A stretch of DNA of 64,000 nucleotides, from positions 682,001 through 746,000 of the forward strand of contig NZ_LT907980.1 in the NCBI RefSeq assembly GCF_900215155.1, given 5' to 3'. Source of the DNA: Marinobacter sp. LV10R510-11A (lineage in GTDB: Bacteria > Pseudomonadota > Gammaproteobacteria > Pseudomonadales > Oleiphilaceae). Position numbers and translations under genes: made by a program. Of this stretch, positions 45,404 to 54,195 are shown piece after piece. Positions within the stretch are counted from its first letter, which is position 1. The number at the start of each line of letters is the position of its first letter. The notes beneath the pieces are model-generated. The model saw only the letters and a list, made by a program, of their open reading frames with translations. It did no database searches and was not told where the DNA came from.

Positions 45404-45538
45404 CTACTTGATGCCACTGTTCAGCGTACGTTTTTTGAGGCGACGGTTCCTGTTCTCCAGCACATTCAGTCGATCACTCCACCCACCCCACTTGAACTTC
45501 AGACGCCATTTGTAGAAACTTGCGTTAGCCAATCCGCT
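45404..45538 (-). pseudogene. Remnant of an IS3-family OrfA
   Basis: On the minus strand the frame from 45538 reads SGLANASFYKWRLKFKWGG, then SDRLNVLENRNRRLKKRTLN before a TAG. This closely follows the ISDATFYKWRSKYGG / RRLKELEDENRRLKK pattern of IS3-family OrfA proteins. The upstream part is broken by a stop. It is a decayed fragment, not the same element as the IS at 40405. The remainder of 45185-45702 holds nothing else I can support. Confidence 0.6.
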
Positions 45539-45702
45539 CGAGCGAAAAAGCTAAGGAATCGGTATTTAAATTTCGGCTTGTTTCATGATTTTAAATATTT
45601 GGCTACAAAAAATTTTGATCATTCCATGTAAAGTCTTTCTGTCTTTAGTTGTCGAAAGACCTTACTTGCGATAAATCCTGTGTATGCAGAGGGGGAGTGT
45701 TA

Positions 45703-46695
45703 TTAAGAACTCCCAAAATCATGCAATCTTACTAAATTGAAGAATCCTTTTAATAGGCCTAGGCTTCGTCCCGCGAGATAAATAAAATCCAATACATATA
45801 TTGAAAATATATTTATTGGATTAAGTGTAAAGTATCTCGATCTTGACATACGCTTTAATGATAGTAGAAATGGAATAGAACCCCATGATAATAGACTAAT
45901 AATAGTTATATTTGAACTTGATAGAAAAATACTTTGTATGAGCACAAAAAATGGCAATATTATAAAGACTGACGTTGCTAAAAAAACTGGATCTTTTACG
46001 GATTGTATAATATTTGATATATAGTTTTCCGAATGCCAGATTTGGCGCTGTAAAAACTGCATGAGGGTTTTAGCGTTGCCTAAATGCGTAACATCCAATG
46101 CATGGTCAATAAGCACAGGTGAATTATTTGAAGTTAGCCGATTGTGTAGATCCGTGTCTTCCCCAGATGATACTAATTCATTATAACCGTTTATTTCCCA
46201 AAAAAGTTTCGTTGACAGTACCGTACTCGCACCAATTAGGTGTTTAGGCAAGGTGGGCTGGCCTTTGCTCTCTAACAACCATGATGTTTCAATCCAAGTC
46301 GCGTCGATGGGTAACTTGACACCGCCCCCATAAACGTAGTTGGGCCAGTCATTAATTAGTTGTTCGGCTCTATTTAACCAGTCCTCGTCCATAAGGCAGT
46401 CTGCATCGATGAAAATGAGTATTTGCCCTCTGGCCTGCGCCGCTCCGTGATTTCGTACCGCTCCGACATTTCCTTCCAATAGCTGAAACACTTTTGCTTG
46501 ATCGAAGTTAAGAGCAATCTCATAGCTACGATCTTGGGAGCCGTTATCCACTACGATTACCTCATATTTAGCACTGTCGTAGTTTAAGGTGAAAATAGAT
46601 TGAAGGCATGAGCCAATATGGTCTTCTTCGTTATAGGCGGGTATCACGATAGAAAAATAGGGAGAGGCACTCTCTGCTTCGATTCGTGCAGTCAT
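45703..46695 (-). CDS. GT2-family glycosyltransferase
   Basis: A 330-residue membrane-anchored GT-A enzyme. The N-terminus has FSIVIPAYNEEDHIGSCLQS, VIVVDNGSQDRSYEIA, the metal-site FIDADCLMDEDW near 95, and later GEDTDLHNRL. Two or three hydrophobic segments near 235-310 anchor it. It is the last gene of the leftward block (861-residue lyase-like, acyltransferase, synthetase-like, ligase-like, GT2); its start overlaps the previous gene's stop. The coding sequence is clearly AT-rich compared with the 17-36 kb region, consistent with transfer. Confidence 0.88.
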   Translation of the reverse strand: MTARIEAESASPYFSIVIPAYNEEDHIGSCLQSIFTLNYDSAKYEVIVVDNGSQDRSYEIALNFDQAKVFQLLEGNVGAVRNHGAAQARGQILIFIDADCLMDEDWLNRAEQLINDWPNYVYGGGVKLPIDATWIETSWLLESKGQPTLPKHLIGASTVLSTKLFWEINGYNELVSSGEDTDLHNRLTSNNSPVLIDHALDVTHLGNAKTLMQFLQRQIWHSENYISNIIQSVKDPVFLATSVFIILPFFVLIQSIFLSSSNITIISLLSWGSIPFLLSLKRMSRSRYFTLNPINIFSIYVLDFIYLAGRSLGLLKGFFNLVRLHDFGSS

Positions 46696-48050
46696 TTTTC
46701 TCTAATCACCGAGCGGAATTTGCCATTACGGCCACGCGGAATTGCTGACACATGCTCTACCACCACTTGAAAGTCGTCCCCAAGCCGTTGTTTACAGTTG
46801 AAAACAAGGACGCTCTCATCAGCATCAGCGAGCTGATCCTTAACTAATTTTATGGTCGCCCAGCCAGGTTGACTTTGAACAACTTGGGCTTCCCGAATAC
46901 CCTCGACACCCTTAAAAATATGGTCAATACGCCCAATTAGGCGCCCGTCACTTGTTTCGATGTAGTCGTCTAGCCTACCGTTGATGGATTTTAGCCCTGG
47001 TGTGCCAATCGTTGCTTCGGACGCATTCGCTAACGTTGCCGTATCGCCAAGATTGTATCGGAGTAATGGCATTTGTTCGTTGGTCAGAGAGGTGGCCAGT
47101 AATGCTCCTGTGTCATTTGAATCTGAACTTATTTCAACCTCTGTAATGCCAATGAGCGGATTTGACTGATAGATTCCAGTCTTGTCCTGCCCGGCAAACA
47201 TCACATATTCGGCTGTTCCATAGTAGTCGTAAATGGGGCAGCTGAAAACAGATTCTATTTTTTCCCTTTGCCATGAAAGGAGTGTCTCGGAGTTCGTAAT
47301 AATGGCTTTCGGTTGGAAGCCCGGTTTAGAATCGGACTTCAGGTAGTGAATTGCCAGATCATAAATCGCGGATGGGTAACCGATCAGTTCTTTTGGCTGA
47401 AACCTGTCCAGCTCTTTTTTATAGTGGGGAAAGGTATTTTCATTAAGGTGATAGCTGGAAAACAGTCGCTGATTTTCAGATCGGTTAAAGCGGGAAAAAG
47501 GGGGCTGCATGTCATTAGCGGGCTTGAGCATTCTTCCAGCGAAGGTTGCTCGTCTTGAGCCAAATGGAACGCCGTGACTTTCTTCATGATCGACCAGCAG
47601 CGCCATAGCTAATTTATAAGTACGCTCATCGACCTGGAGCGCTAGCGGTGTACCCGTGCTACCGCTTGTATGCTGAACCATAAAAGGTTTTGGCGCATCT
47701 TTCGGCCGAAAGTTATGATCTTGCTCCAGTATTGTCTGCTTATTCAGGATCGGCAGCTTTTTTAGATCCTGAAGCTGTGTAATATCGTTTGGACGTAGCC
47801 CGTGCTGCGCAAAAAGCTTTTGATAATAAGGTATTTGGTTTGCGCAGTGGGTTACCATCTGATGCAGGCGTTCTTCCTGGAACGCTTTGATCTCTGTTAC
47901 GCTAAATCCCTTGGCTCTTTCCAGCTCTTTGCGAATTTCGTAATACAGGCCTTTGTATCGCCTCTGATAAAGCATATACCCATAGGCTGATATCAAAAAA
48001 TTCTGAAGCAATGGAGGAGATCTAAAGTATAAGTTTTCAGCGATTTTCAT
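46692..48050 (-). CDS. PaaK/CapK-family adenylate-forming ligase-like protein
   Basis: A 452-residue ANL-superfamily protein like those called CapK in capsule clusters. It has the AMP-binding loop HTSGSTGTPLALQ near 128-140, IITNSETLLSWQ, YDYYGTAEYVMFAGQ near 270-284, and the C-terminal RYNLGDTA, NGRLDDYIET and PRGRNGKFRSVIREK (terminal lysine region). It likely activates an acid (perhaps an aryl or amino acid) for transfer to a glycan; the acid is unknown. It overlaps the synthetase-like gene by 14 bases upstream and the GT2 gene by 4 bases downstream. Confidence 0.85.
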   Translation of the reverse strand: MKIAENLYFRSPPLLQNFLISAYGYMLYQRRYKGLYYEIRKELERAKGFSVTEIKAFQEERLHQMVTHCANQIPYYQKLFAQHGLRPNDITQLQDLKKLPILNKQTILEQDHNFRPKDAPKPFMVQHTSGSTGTPLALQVDERTYKLAMALLVDHEESHGVPFGSRRATFAGRMLKPANDMQPPFSRFNRSENQRLFSSYHLNENTFPHYKKELDRFQPKELIGYPSAIYDLAIHYLKSDSKPGFQPKAIITNSETLLSWQREKIESVFSCPIYDYYGTAEYVMFAGQDKTGIYQSNPLIGITEVEISSDSNDTGALLATSLTNEQMPLLRYNLGDTATLANASEATIGTPGLKSINGRLDDYIETSDGRLIGRIDHIFKGVEGIREAQVVQSQPGWATIKLVKDQLADADESVLVFNCKQRLGDDFQVVVEHVSAIPRGRNGKFRSVIREK

Positions 48051-49770
48051 CGTAAACTTCGCCTCCGCCTTCGGTAGCCTTATTGCCGATGGCTAAAAAA
48101 TAATCGATTGTTTTTATTTTACAGACCATGTCCATGGTCGAGCCAGCATCTATTGCATTTTTTTGATTTGAAGCGATCGTTTTCAACATTCGATCCTTAG
48201 ACCAAATATCGGATTTTAACGATTGAATTGTGGTTTCGAAAAAGTCGCCTGAATAGAGATGTTCGTAGTTAAACCATCCCAGGTTAGGGCGGTTTTTCTT
48301 TAACTTAAAGATCGTTTTTTCGAAAATTATTCGTAAAATCCTTGAAAGCTCTTGGATGAAGATGGGCTGTTTTGCTCTTACCAGGGTAGCCGCCATCGGA
48401 AATTCTAATAAATCCGAGTTGAGTTCGGCAATTACCTTTTTGGTTAAGCGGTTTTGAACCCTTTGTTTGAAGGGAATGTTGTAGACCAGTTTGAGTAAAT
48501 CTGGATGGCTAAGAGGGGAGTAATACCCTTGAAAAGGCTTTGCCATGCTTGGCTGCTTCATCATGTACTGGCGACTGACGTGGTCGTAGTTGAATTTCTC
48601 GATCGCAAAAGAAAAATCGTCAGTCTCGTTTAAGTAATTATCTAGGGTGTCATGGATTTTTTGAGTTGTGCTTGTAGCTGTCCGGCTAAAAATCTGATCG
48701 CCTTTGTCGCTGGTAAACCAGAATTTTTCAGGAGCGGTCGCACTTCTCTTGACGTCGTTTATGATTTTTTCTTTCGAAGCTATTTTTGGGTTCATTAGGT
48801 GTAAAGAATTAAAGGTTTTCTGGAACCGGGTTCCTACACTTGGAAAACCATTGTGCCCTCCAAGCCTGGCACCTATTACGCCACTGGCAATGGGTAGGCA
48901 TAATTTCTCTGATAAAAACTTGCTGGATAAATGCCAAATCGGCCATAGGCAGTGTCCGTGGAGCTCTAACATCTCATCGAGCAAGTCTGTATCTATCACC
49001 ATTCCTCTAACATCTTTAAAGTAGTGATCCGTTCGAATAGTACCTGAGAGCTTTTTTGCAATAGTGCATTCTCGGCTGGATGTGTCGCCATGGGTATAGG
49101 CTAGGGTTATGGGCGACTTGCGGGGAGCGAGTAGTGTTCTAGAATCCCAACCTGCCGACATCATTAACACCATTGGGCTGTAGGTCAGCATGATGTCGCT
49201 AAACAGTTTGGCGAACGTTCTGCCGTTATTCGGGAGCGTTTCGGAATTTAGTTTTTGTGGCGTGACATCAGAAACCTGCTTGGTTATCTCCAGAGTTTCA
49301 GTGTCTACCTCTAACCTTTGGTTAGGTAGTGTCTGCAGAGTATTTTCGAAGAAGGAGCTTTCTCCCAATGTGTAGCCAAATGAGAGGTAGCAGTGAATCG
49401 CGTCCCAGTCGGGGCTTTCGCTGTTTCCGATCAGGTTGTCCAGACGATTCGATATCAGAACTGTGGAATCACTTTTCCGATAGTATACCGGTTCGGCGCC
49501 TGCCAAATCTGATCTGACTGTCAGTTTTCTACGGTCGACAGAGTAGGTTATCGATGTCCCATTGATTGGCGCGTCGAAATCCACGGTTTTGCTGTCCTTT
49601 CTTTCGCCGAAAAAAAGTTTGAAGTCCCCAGATTCATGAGCTTCGTGGCGGATATAGAAAGGATTGATATCCTTCACTTGGAGGGACACTTTTGTATCAG
49701 AAGACTGTATCTCAGCGGTGTTCGTATCGTCAGTTCCAACGATCACGAGAAATGAGTTCGGCTTTAACAT
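48037..49770 (-). CDS. Asparagine synthetase-like protein without the glutaminase cysteine
   Basis: 577 residues. The middle carries a PP-loop-like LMMSAGWDSRTLLA (about 203-215) of the asparagine-synthetase ATP pyrophosphatase domain, followed by YTHGDTSSRECTIAKKLSG. The N-terminal 180 residues keep the strand pattern of the Ntn-hydrolase domain (DRRKLTVRSDLAGAEPVYYR, LISNRLDNLI). They lack Met-Cys at the start (it begins MLKPNSFLVI), so glutamine cannot be the amide donor in the usual way. It could use ammonia or catalyse lactam or amide bond formation like beta-lactam synthetases. Its start overlaps the acyltransferase stop by one base. Confidence 0.75.
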   Translation of the reverse strand: MLKPNSFLVIVGTDDTNTAEIQSSDTKVSLQVKDINPFYIRHEAHESGDFKLFFGERKDSKTVDFDAPINGTSITYSVDRRKLTVRSDLAGAEPVYYRKSDSTVLISNRLDNLIGNSESPDWDAIHCYLSFGYTLGESSFFENTLQTLPNQRLEVDTETLEITKQVSDVTPQKLNSETLPNNGRTFAKLFSDIMLTYSPMVLMMSAGWDSRTLLAPRKSPITLAYTHGDTSSRECTIAKKLSGTIRTDHYFKDVRGMVIDTDLLDEMLELHGHCLWPIWHLSSKFLSEKLCLPIASGVIGARLGGHNGFPSVGTRFQKTFNSLHLMNPKIASKEKIINDVKRSATAPEKFWFTSDKGDQIFSRTATSTTQKIHDTLDNYLNETDDFSFAIEKFNYDHVSRQYMMKQPSMAKPFQGYYSPLSHPDLLKLVYNIPFKQRVQNRLTKKVIAELNSDLLEFPMAATLVRAKQPIFIQELSRILRIIFEKTIFKLKKNRPNLGWFNYEHLYSGDFFETTIQSLKSDIWSKDRMLKTIASNQKNAIDAGSTMDMVCKIKTIDYFLAIGNKATEGGGEVYDENR

Positions 49771-50366
49771 TATGTGCTCTCTTTATTCCTTGAGCTGATC
49801 TTGGCGGCTGGATTTCCGCCCCAAATGGCCCCAAATTCCTCGATGGGCCGGGTCAATACTGAGCCTGCAGCAACTATCGATTTGTCACTGACAGAAGCCA
49901 TTAAAACCGCGCTATTCCCAATCCAGCAGTCTTCGCCGATTCTAACTTTCGTATACTTGCCACCTTGTTCCTGAATAGGTGTTTGCGGATCGTGAAAATT
50001 GTGTTGCTCGTTGCCACTCAGTATATGTACCCCACTACCTAGAAGCGTATTCTCACCAATCGTACATTTCCCTATATTGCACTGTGGGCCAATGTACACG
50101 CCTTTATGGATAGACGTATCACGATGTGAGAATACCGTTAGGAAGCCTACGAGGATATCGTCGGAGGTATTTGAGCAGGCAAGCCGATAAAACGCAGCGC
50201 GACAGTAGATGCCTACTTTCCCAGGAATCAGGCTAAGTACCTGAGAGAAGGTCTGGAATGTGCCGTCTGGACTTCCCAATAAGCTGAGGAGTAAGTAGAG
50301 CGCATAGAGAGGCAAAACCAGCAAAAGGAAGATGTTTTTGATCGTTCTTTTGAGTGTCTGGCGCAT
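49770..50366 (-). CDS. Hexapeptide-repeat (left-handed beta-helix) acyltransferase
   Basis: A 198-residue WbbJ/LacA-like O-acetyltransferase. One N-terminal hydrophobic segment (FLLLVLPLYALYLLLSLLG, about 13-31) is followed from about 90 by hexapeptide turns: IGPQCNIGKCTIGENTLLGS, GVHILSG, and after a loop VRIGEDCWIGNSAVLMASVS and VAAGSVLTRPIEEFGAIWGG, ending in NPAAKI. The order and the WIGN/AGSV motifs are typical. It probably acetylates a sugar of the glycan made by this block. It starts 2 bases downstream of the 861-residue gene. Confidence 0.88.
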   Translation of the reverse strand: MRQTLKRTIKNIFLLLVLPLYALYLLLSLLGSPDGTFQTFSQVLSLIPGKVGIYCRAAFYRLACSNTSDDILVGFLTVFSHRDTSIHKGVYIGPQCNIGKCTIGENTLLGSGVHILSGNEQHNFHDPQTPIQEQGGKYTKVRIGEDCWIGNSAVLMASVSDKSIVAAGSVLTRPIEEFGAIWGGNPAAKISSRNKEST

Positions 50367-50368
50367 GT

Positions 50369-52954
50369 TCAGGATCGATCCAGTCGCGTGTTCAGCCAGA
50401 GCCTCTCGCGAGACAGTTTAAAGGTTAATAGAGCGCGTAGCGCACGACCCCCGATTCGTGCCATGAGGAGTCTCCATGTAAGGATCGGAGGAGTCCAGTG
50501 TCGATGTGTGGAAGTACACGGATCCTGTGCTAGAGGACTTGAAGCGGCTAGTAACTGGGGGCCATGATTCTGCATGAGAATGATGAGTATTCTGGAGAAA
50601 TGACGTTCCTGGCTGCGTTCGAGTGTCCCCGTAAACTCTCCGAGCCACTTTTGACCTAGTTTCCGATACTGATCGGAGTTTTCATGGTCAAGCTCAGACG
50701 CCTGGAACATGAGCATCGCTTTTCGCACGTCCTGGGCTACCCAGGTGTCATTCGGAAATTCAAGCTGAGTTTTGTCAGCCATGAACGGGCGTTCATTTTT
50801 AAGCATCCAGTGGGTGTAATGTAGAAGTGATGCTTTGGTGTACTCATATTGGTCGTCTTCGCCGTCGAGCTGACGTTTCAAATAAAGGTAGCGAAAAAGG
50901 GCAGCAAGGAGAACGAGATAGGACCATCTGTTTTCAACGTCGAGCAAATCCCGGTGCTCAATCACATCCATAGGATGTATCGTTTTCCTGATTATCGTTT
51001 CAGCCTGTTGAAGCCAGGATCCATGTTCATCAAGGATCCATGCGTCCAGAAGGGTATTGAGGTAATTTCCGGTTCCACGGTTAAAGGGGTATCTATGGGT
51101 GGATACCTGCTTGCCGCGGATCATTTTTTTCAAGGCTGGAATTTCTCTTTTCTTTAACGCCAGCATTTGTTCAAGAAACCCGCCTTGGCCTTCATGGAGT
51201 GCTGTCATCCAGCGCGCAAGTTTAAGAACGGCCTGCCGTGATTTGTCGCTACCCGTAAGGTAATGATGATAGAGAAGGCCTGTTGAATAGCAATGCTCTT
51301 GAGCGGGACCTCCGCCGGTTTGTCCTGGGGTAGAGCTGGTGTCATTGTGTCGGGAAAAGGTTCTGTGGGTTGCTGTTTGGGCATCTAGGTAGTGGTCGGT
51401 GTGCCAGAATAGACCGTTGTTATATTCCGATCGATCTTCTTCAGTATGGTAAATATCGATGTCTACGACGTGTCGGGCTAGATCATCCATCAACTCAAAC
51501 CAGCGCTTATCACCTGTGAGCGCGAACTGCCTGGCGAAGCCGTAGATTGGATCATACTGGTTGTTGTAATGAGAGATGAATGCTGGCTCTCCCTGGGCTT
51601 GGTAGAGAGTTTCATGGTCTGCGAAAATTTCGCCAAAGTTACGCCAGCCGAATTCGTCAATAACCTCTCTCTTTGCAAAGAAGTTAGAGCTTCCGTTTAG
51701 CCCTTCAGCTATGAGTTGGTCGAGAGCATCCGGTTGAGTATTGGCCTTGAACCATGGGAAGGCGTCAGCTTGCTCGTAGCACTCTGAAGTAAGCACCGGC
51801 ATGAGAGGGGCATACGCTGTTGAACTAATACTGTTATTGGAGCTGTACGCCATCAAGCAGTGGAGAGTTTTCTGTTCCCCACCTTGTAGCTCGTAGGCGT
51901 TTTTTGCATCTTTCGGGAACAGACCGATGGTTAGCGCGTTTCTTGTTTTGCGAAGGCTAGTTGGGAAGTTTTGCCAGAAGTTCCGTATTGCCACGTCGAG
52001 CTGTCCGCATCCATGCTCAATGCTAACTAGCGGGTTAGCACGTTTACCCTCATACAGGAGCTCACTTGGGTTTGAGAGCCGGTAACCACAGAACTGAGTG
52101 CTGACTTCACCGTTGCGGTCTATATGATTTCGGCTTTGCCAATTCTCTCCGCCACTGGAGTCCTGGTAAAGGTTGAAATCGGGCACGTTAAAAAATTCAG
52201 GCGCTTTATCGGTCGCCTGCGGAGTCACTTGGGCCACGCTCTGGGCTGGCAGCGTTGTGACTACGGCCAATTCCCGGAAGTATACCGAGCTTGGATCCCC
52301 TAAATCCCACAAACCGGCAGGATGGCGGGCACGTTTTGGGTTGTGTGTTGTCAGCTCCACCTGAACGAGACCCGTTTCTAGAAAAATACGCAGTTCACAT
52401 TCAAATCGAGCCAGCAAATCGTTATTTTGCCGTAACCATTGCCCTTTTAACGTTGCTGCGACAAAAACGGGGCCTATGTGGGTAATCTCCCAGCTGGTTT
52501 CCGATTTAGCGGTGCAGGGTACACCTACGCTATCGTGCAGAGTGATCTTCGATGGAATCGCTGTATCACTGCCATTAACGTTCCGCCAAGCCAAACTGCT
52601 GGAATGTAAAGCGACGCCACCCGTTGAGGTGTGTATCACAAGATCTTCGGCCGTTTGGTCAAAAACAGGTTCAGGGATAGCGGTGGAGGGGGGCGGTAGT
52701 CTGGACAGTAATAGTTCTTTTTGGCAGCCGGGGTTCAGGCTGATCAGAAAACTGGCGTGAACCCACCGGATGCTGCCATCTGGCCAGTGTGCGAGAGGGT
52801 CAAACTGCACGCTGATAGATTTATGGCTATCCGTAAGTGCAAGCTGGTGGATAGCGTGAACGGTGCCTTTCGGTAGTGGGATGCCAAGGCCTACTGGTTC
52901 TTTGATGCGAGCAATGCCGTTTTTTTCTTCTATTCGAATGGCTATTTTTTCCAT
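50369..52954 (-). CDS. RIFT-barrel, PcRGLX/YetA-like protein (exo-rhamnogalacturonan-lyase-like)
   Basis: 861 residues, no signal peptide, so apparently cytosolic. The N-terminal domain has GLGIPLPKGTVHAIHQLALT and WPDGSIRWVHASFL, the hallmark of the YetA/PcRGLX RIFT-barrel domain. The middle (about 280-420) has QFCGYRLSN and NPLVSIEHGCGQLDVAIRNF. A helical-toroid-like part follows with WFELMDDLARHVVDIDIYHT and QTGGGPAQEHCYSTGLLYHH. It is the first gene of the leftward block and tightly linked to the acyltransferase. A polysaccharide lyase or repeat-unit remodelling enzyme is the best guess; catalytic residues cannot be assigned. Confidence 0.7.
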   Translation of the reverse strand: MEKIAIRIEEKNGIARIKEPVGLGIPLPKGTVHAIHQLALTDSHKSISVQFDPLAHWPDGSIRWVHASFLISLNPGCQKELLLSRLPPPSTAIPEPVFDQTAEDLVIHTSTGGVALHSSSLAWRNVNGSDTAIPSKITLHDSVGVPCTAKSETSWEITHIGPVFVAATLKGQWLRQNNDLLARFECELRIFLETGLVQVELTTHNPKRARHPAGLWDLGDPSSVYFRELAVVTTLPAQSVAQVTPQATDKAPEFFNVPDFNLYQDSSGGENWQSRNHIDRNGEVSTQFCGYRLSNPSELLYEGKRANPLVSIEHGCGQLDVAIRNFWQNFPTSLRKTRNALTIGLFPKDAKNAYELQGGEQKTLHCLMAYSSNNSISSTAYAPLMPVLTSECYEQADAFPWFKANTQPDALDQLIAEGLNGSSNFFAKREVIDEFGWRNFGEIFADHETLYQAQGEPAFISHYNNQYDPIYGFARQFALTGDKRWFELMDDLARHVVDIDIYHTEEDRSEYNNGLFWHTDHYLDAQTATHRTFSRHNDTSSTPGQTGGGPAQEHCYSTGLLYHHYLTGSDKSRQAVLKLARWMTALHEGQGGFLEQMLALKKREIPALKKMIRGKQVSTHRYPFNRGTGNYLNTLLDAWILDEHGSWLQQAETIIRKTIHPMDVIEHRDLLDVENRWSYLVLLAALFRYLYLKRQLDGEDDQYEYTKASLLHYTHWMLKNERPFMADKTQLEFPNDTWVAQDVRKAMLMFQASELDHENSDQYRKLGQKWLGEFTGTLERSQERHFSRILIILMQNHGPQLLAASSPLAQDPCTSTHRHWTPPILTWRLLMARIGGRALRALLTFKLSRERLWLNTRLDRS

Positions 52955-53155
52955 AAGTCTGCCTACTGCCTAACTCCCTGTTTGATGTATAGGATAGTCT
53001 GTCAGACTGGTAACATAAAGCTACATTTTAATGAGGCTATTACTTTGTGGGCGTGCAAAAGCTCCTTAAATACTTGCCGTGTATGAAGAGTCACAACTAT
53101 TGTATTTTAACGCCATCAACGCCTAAAGACCCTTCCTGAGATGCACCAAATTTCT

Positions 53156-54082
53156 TTAGATCTGCTTGTAAACCCACTTAATACCTGCCCGAGTGATCTG
53201 ACTCATCTCCCGATTCGAGTTCCAAGACAGCAGGTCTCTCATGTAAAACTGTCCTGAGAAGTGAGTAAGGAAATTGTGAACCAGACTACAGCGAAAATAG
53301 GGCGTCTCTACTATTTCAGGGGATACACCATAGGCATTCAGAAAACGCGCAGGTAAATCCCCAAGGAGCTTGCGCCGAGTCGAGTTGGTTTCAGCGATTG
53401 CCCACAGGCTGCTGTAAAATCTGGCTACATCATCTAGGTTGCCCGAAATACAGGTTTCGCCGAAATCCAGAACATGAAGATTTTTTTGCTTATCTATCAG
53501 GATATTGTAGATCACGAAATCGCCATGAACACGACAAGCAAATGCATTGTTGGCCTCAAGGTAAGCTGGCTGACTCAGTTTGCTCAATTCCGCGCCAAAC
53601 TTTTTTTCTATCCTTGCTAGCTTTGCTTCCGGGATTAGACGACCTTTTCTTATGTCTTCAATTTTTCGACAGAACTCTGCCTCCATCCAATTACCATCCG
53701 GGCCTTCTGGTAGGCTGCTGGCAGAGCTTTCATGGTACTTCCGCAGCCAACTACCAGCTTCGATGATTCGAGCTCGAATCACGTCTGGATCATCTAACTG
53801 ATGGCCTTTGAGACGCCCTAGAAGGTAAGTTGGGTTCCATACAGTGTGGAATAGCTCTTGCCCATCCACCTTTCGTGTCGTCAGGCGATTTGTCGATTCA
53901 TCAAAGTTGATTAGCTCAACCGTTTTAACATGTTCCGTCTGAATATCCAGGTCGCGACAGCGCGCGAGCTCCAGTGCTTCGGGCTTGAGACTCAGTTCTG
54001 AGGTATGTTTCTCGTAGGTTTGTGCCGAACTGATCCCTGTGCTGCGGGGGTTAACGTGCACCTTTGCATTTGACAAGCTCAT
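53156..54082 (-). CDS. APH-fold small-molecule kinase, paralogue 2
   Basis: 308 residues, the near-duplicate of the protein at 44258 and of identical length. Catalytic motifs are HGDFVIYN (His186, Asp188, Asn193) and LDFGETC (Asp206). Other shared stretches include NRLTTRKVDGQELFH, WNPTYLLGRLKGH and SWNSNREMSQITRAGIKWVY. Its ATG overlaps the TGA of a 38-codon leader ORF (ATGA), so it is probably translationally coupled. The 201 bases between its stop region and the lyase-like gene start hold no gene. The cognate substrate is unknown; a sugar or polyprenyl-linked glycan is suggested by context. Confidence 0.8.
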   Translation of the reverse strand: MSLSNAKVHVNPRSTGISSAQTYEKHTSELSLKPEALELARCRDLDIQTEHVKTVELINFDESTNRLTTRKVDGQELFHTVWNPTYLLGRLKGHQLDDPDVIRARIIEAGSWLRKYHESSASSLPEGPDGNWMEAEFCRKIEDIRKGRLIPEAKLARIEKKFGAELSKLSQPAYLEANNAFACRVHGDFVIYNILIDKQKNLHVLDFGETCISGNLDDVARFYSSLWAIAETNSTRRKLLGDLPARFLNAYGVSPEIVETPYFRCSLVHNFLTHFSGQFYMRDLLSWNSNREMSQITRAGIKWVYKQI

Positions 54083-54195
54083 TTTGGATTGCCTTCTGCT
54101 TGTATTAAAGATACTACCAGAAGTGCGTGTTCCTGAGCTTGAATTTCTCCAAAGGGTCTAGTGGAGGATGGCTTTTCTGAGGTATGCATTAACAT
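54079..54195 (-). CDS. 38-codon leader ORF coupled to kinase paralogue 2
   Basis: From ATG 54195 the frame encodes MLMHTSEKPSSTRPFGEIQA and 18 more residues, ending in TGA that shares four bases (ATGA) with the kinase start. Its upstream region and first two codons (ATGTTA) copy those of xrtA. The peptide has no recognisable domain and the equivalent region before kinase paralogue 1 contains in-frame stops. Likely a translated leader or coupling device rather than a functional protein. Confidence 0.45.
   Translation of the reverse strand: MLMHTSEKPSSTRPFGEIQAQEHALLVVSLIQAEGNPK

Noticed and set aside
45383..45631. 82-codon plus-strand ORF
   Set aside because: It is antisense to the decayed IS3 OrfA fragment at 45404-45538 and has no ribosome site or recognisable domain.
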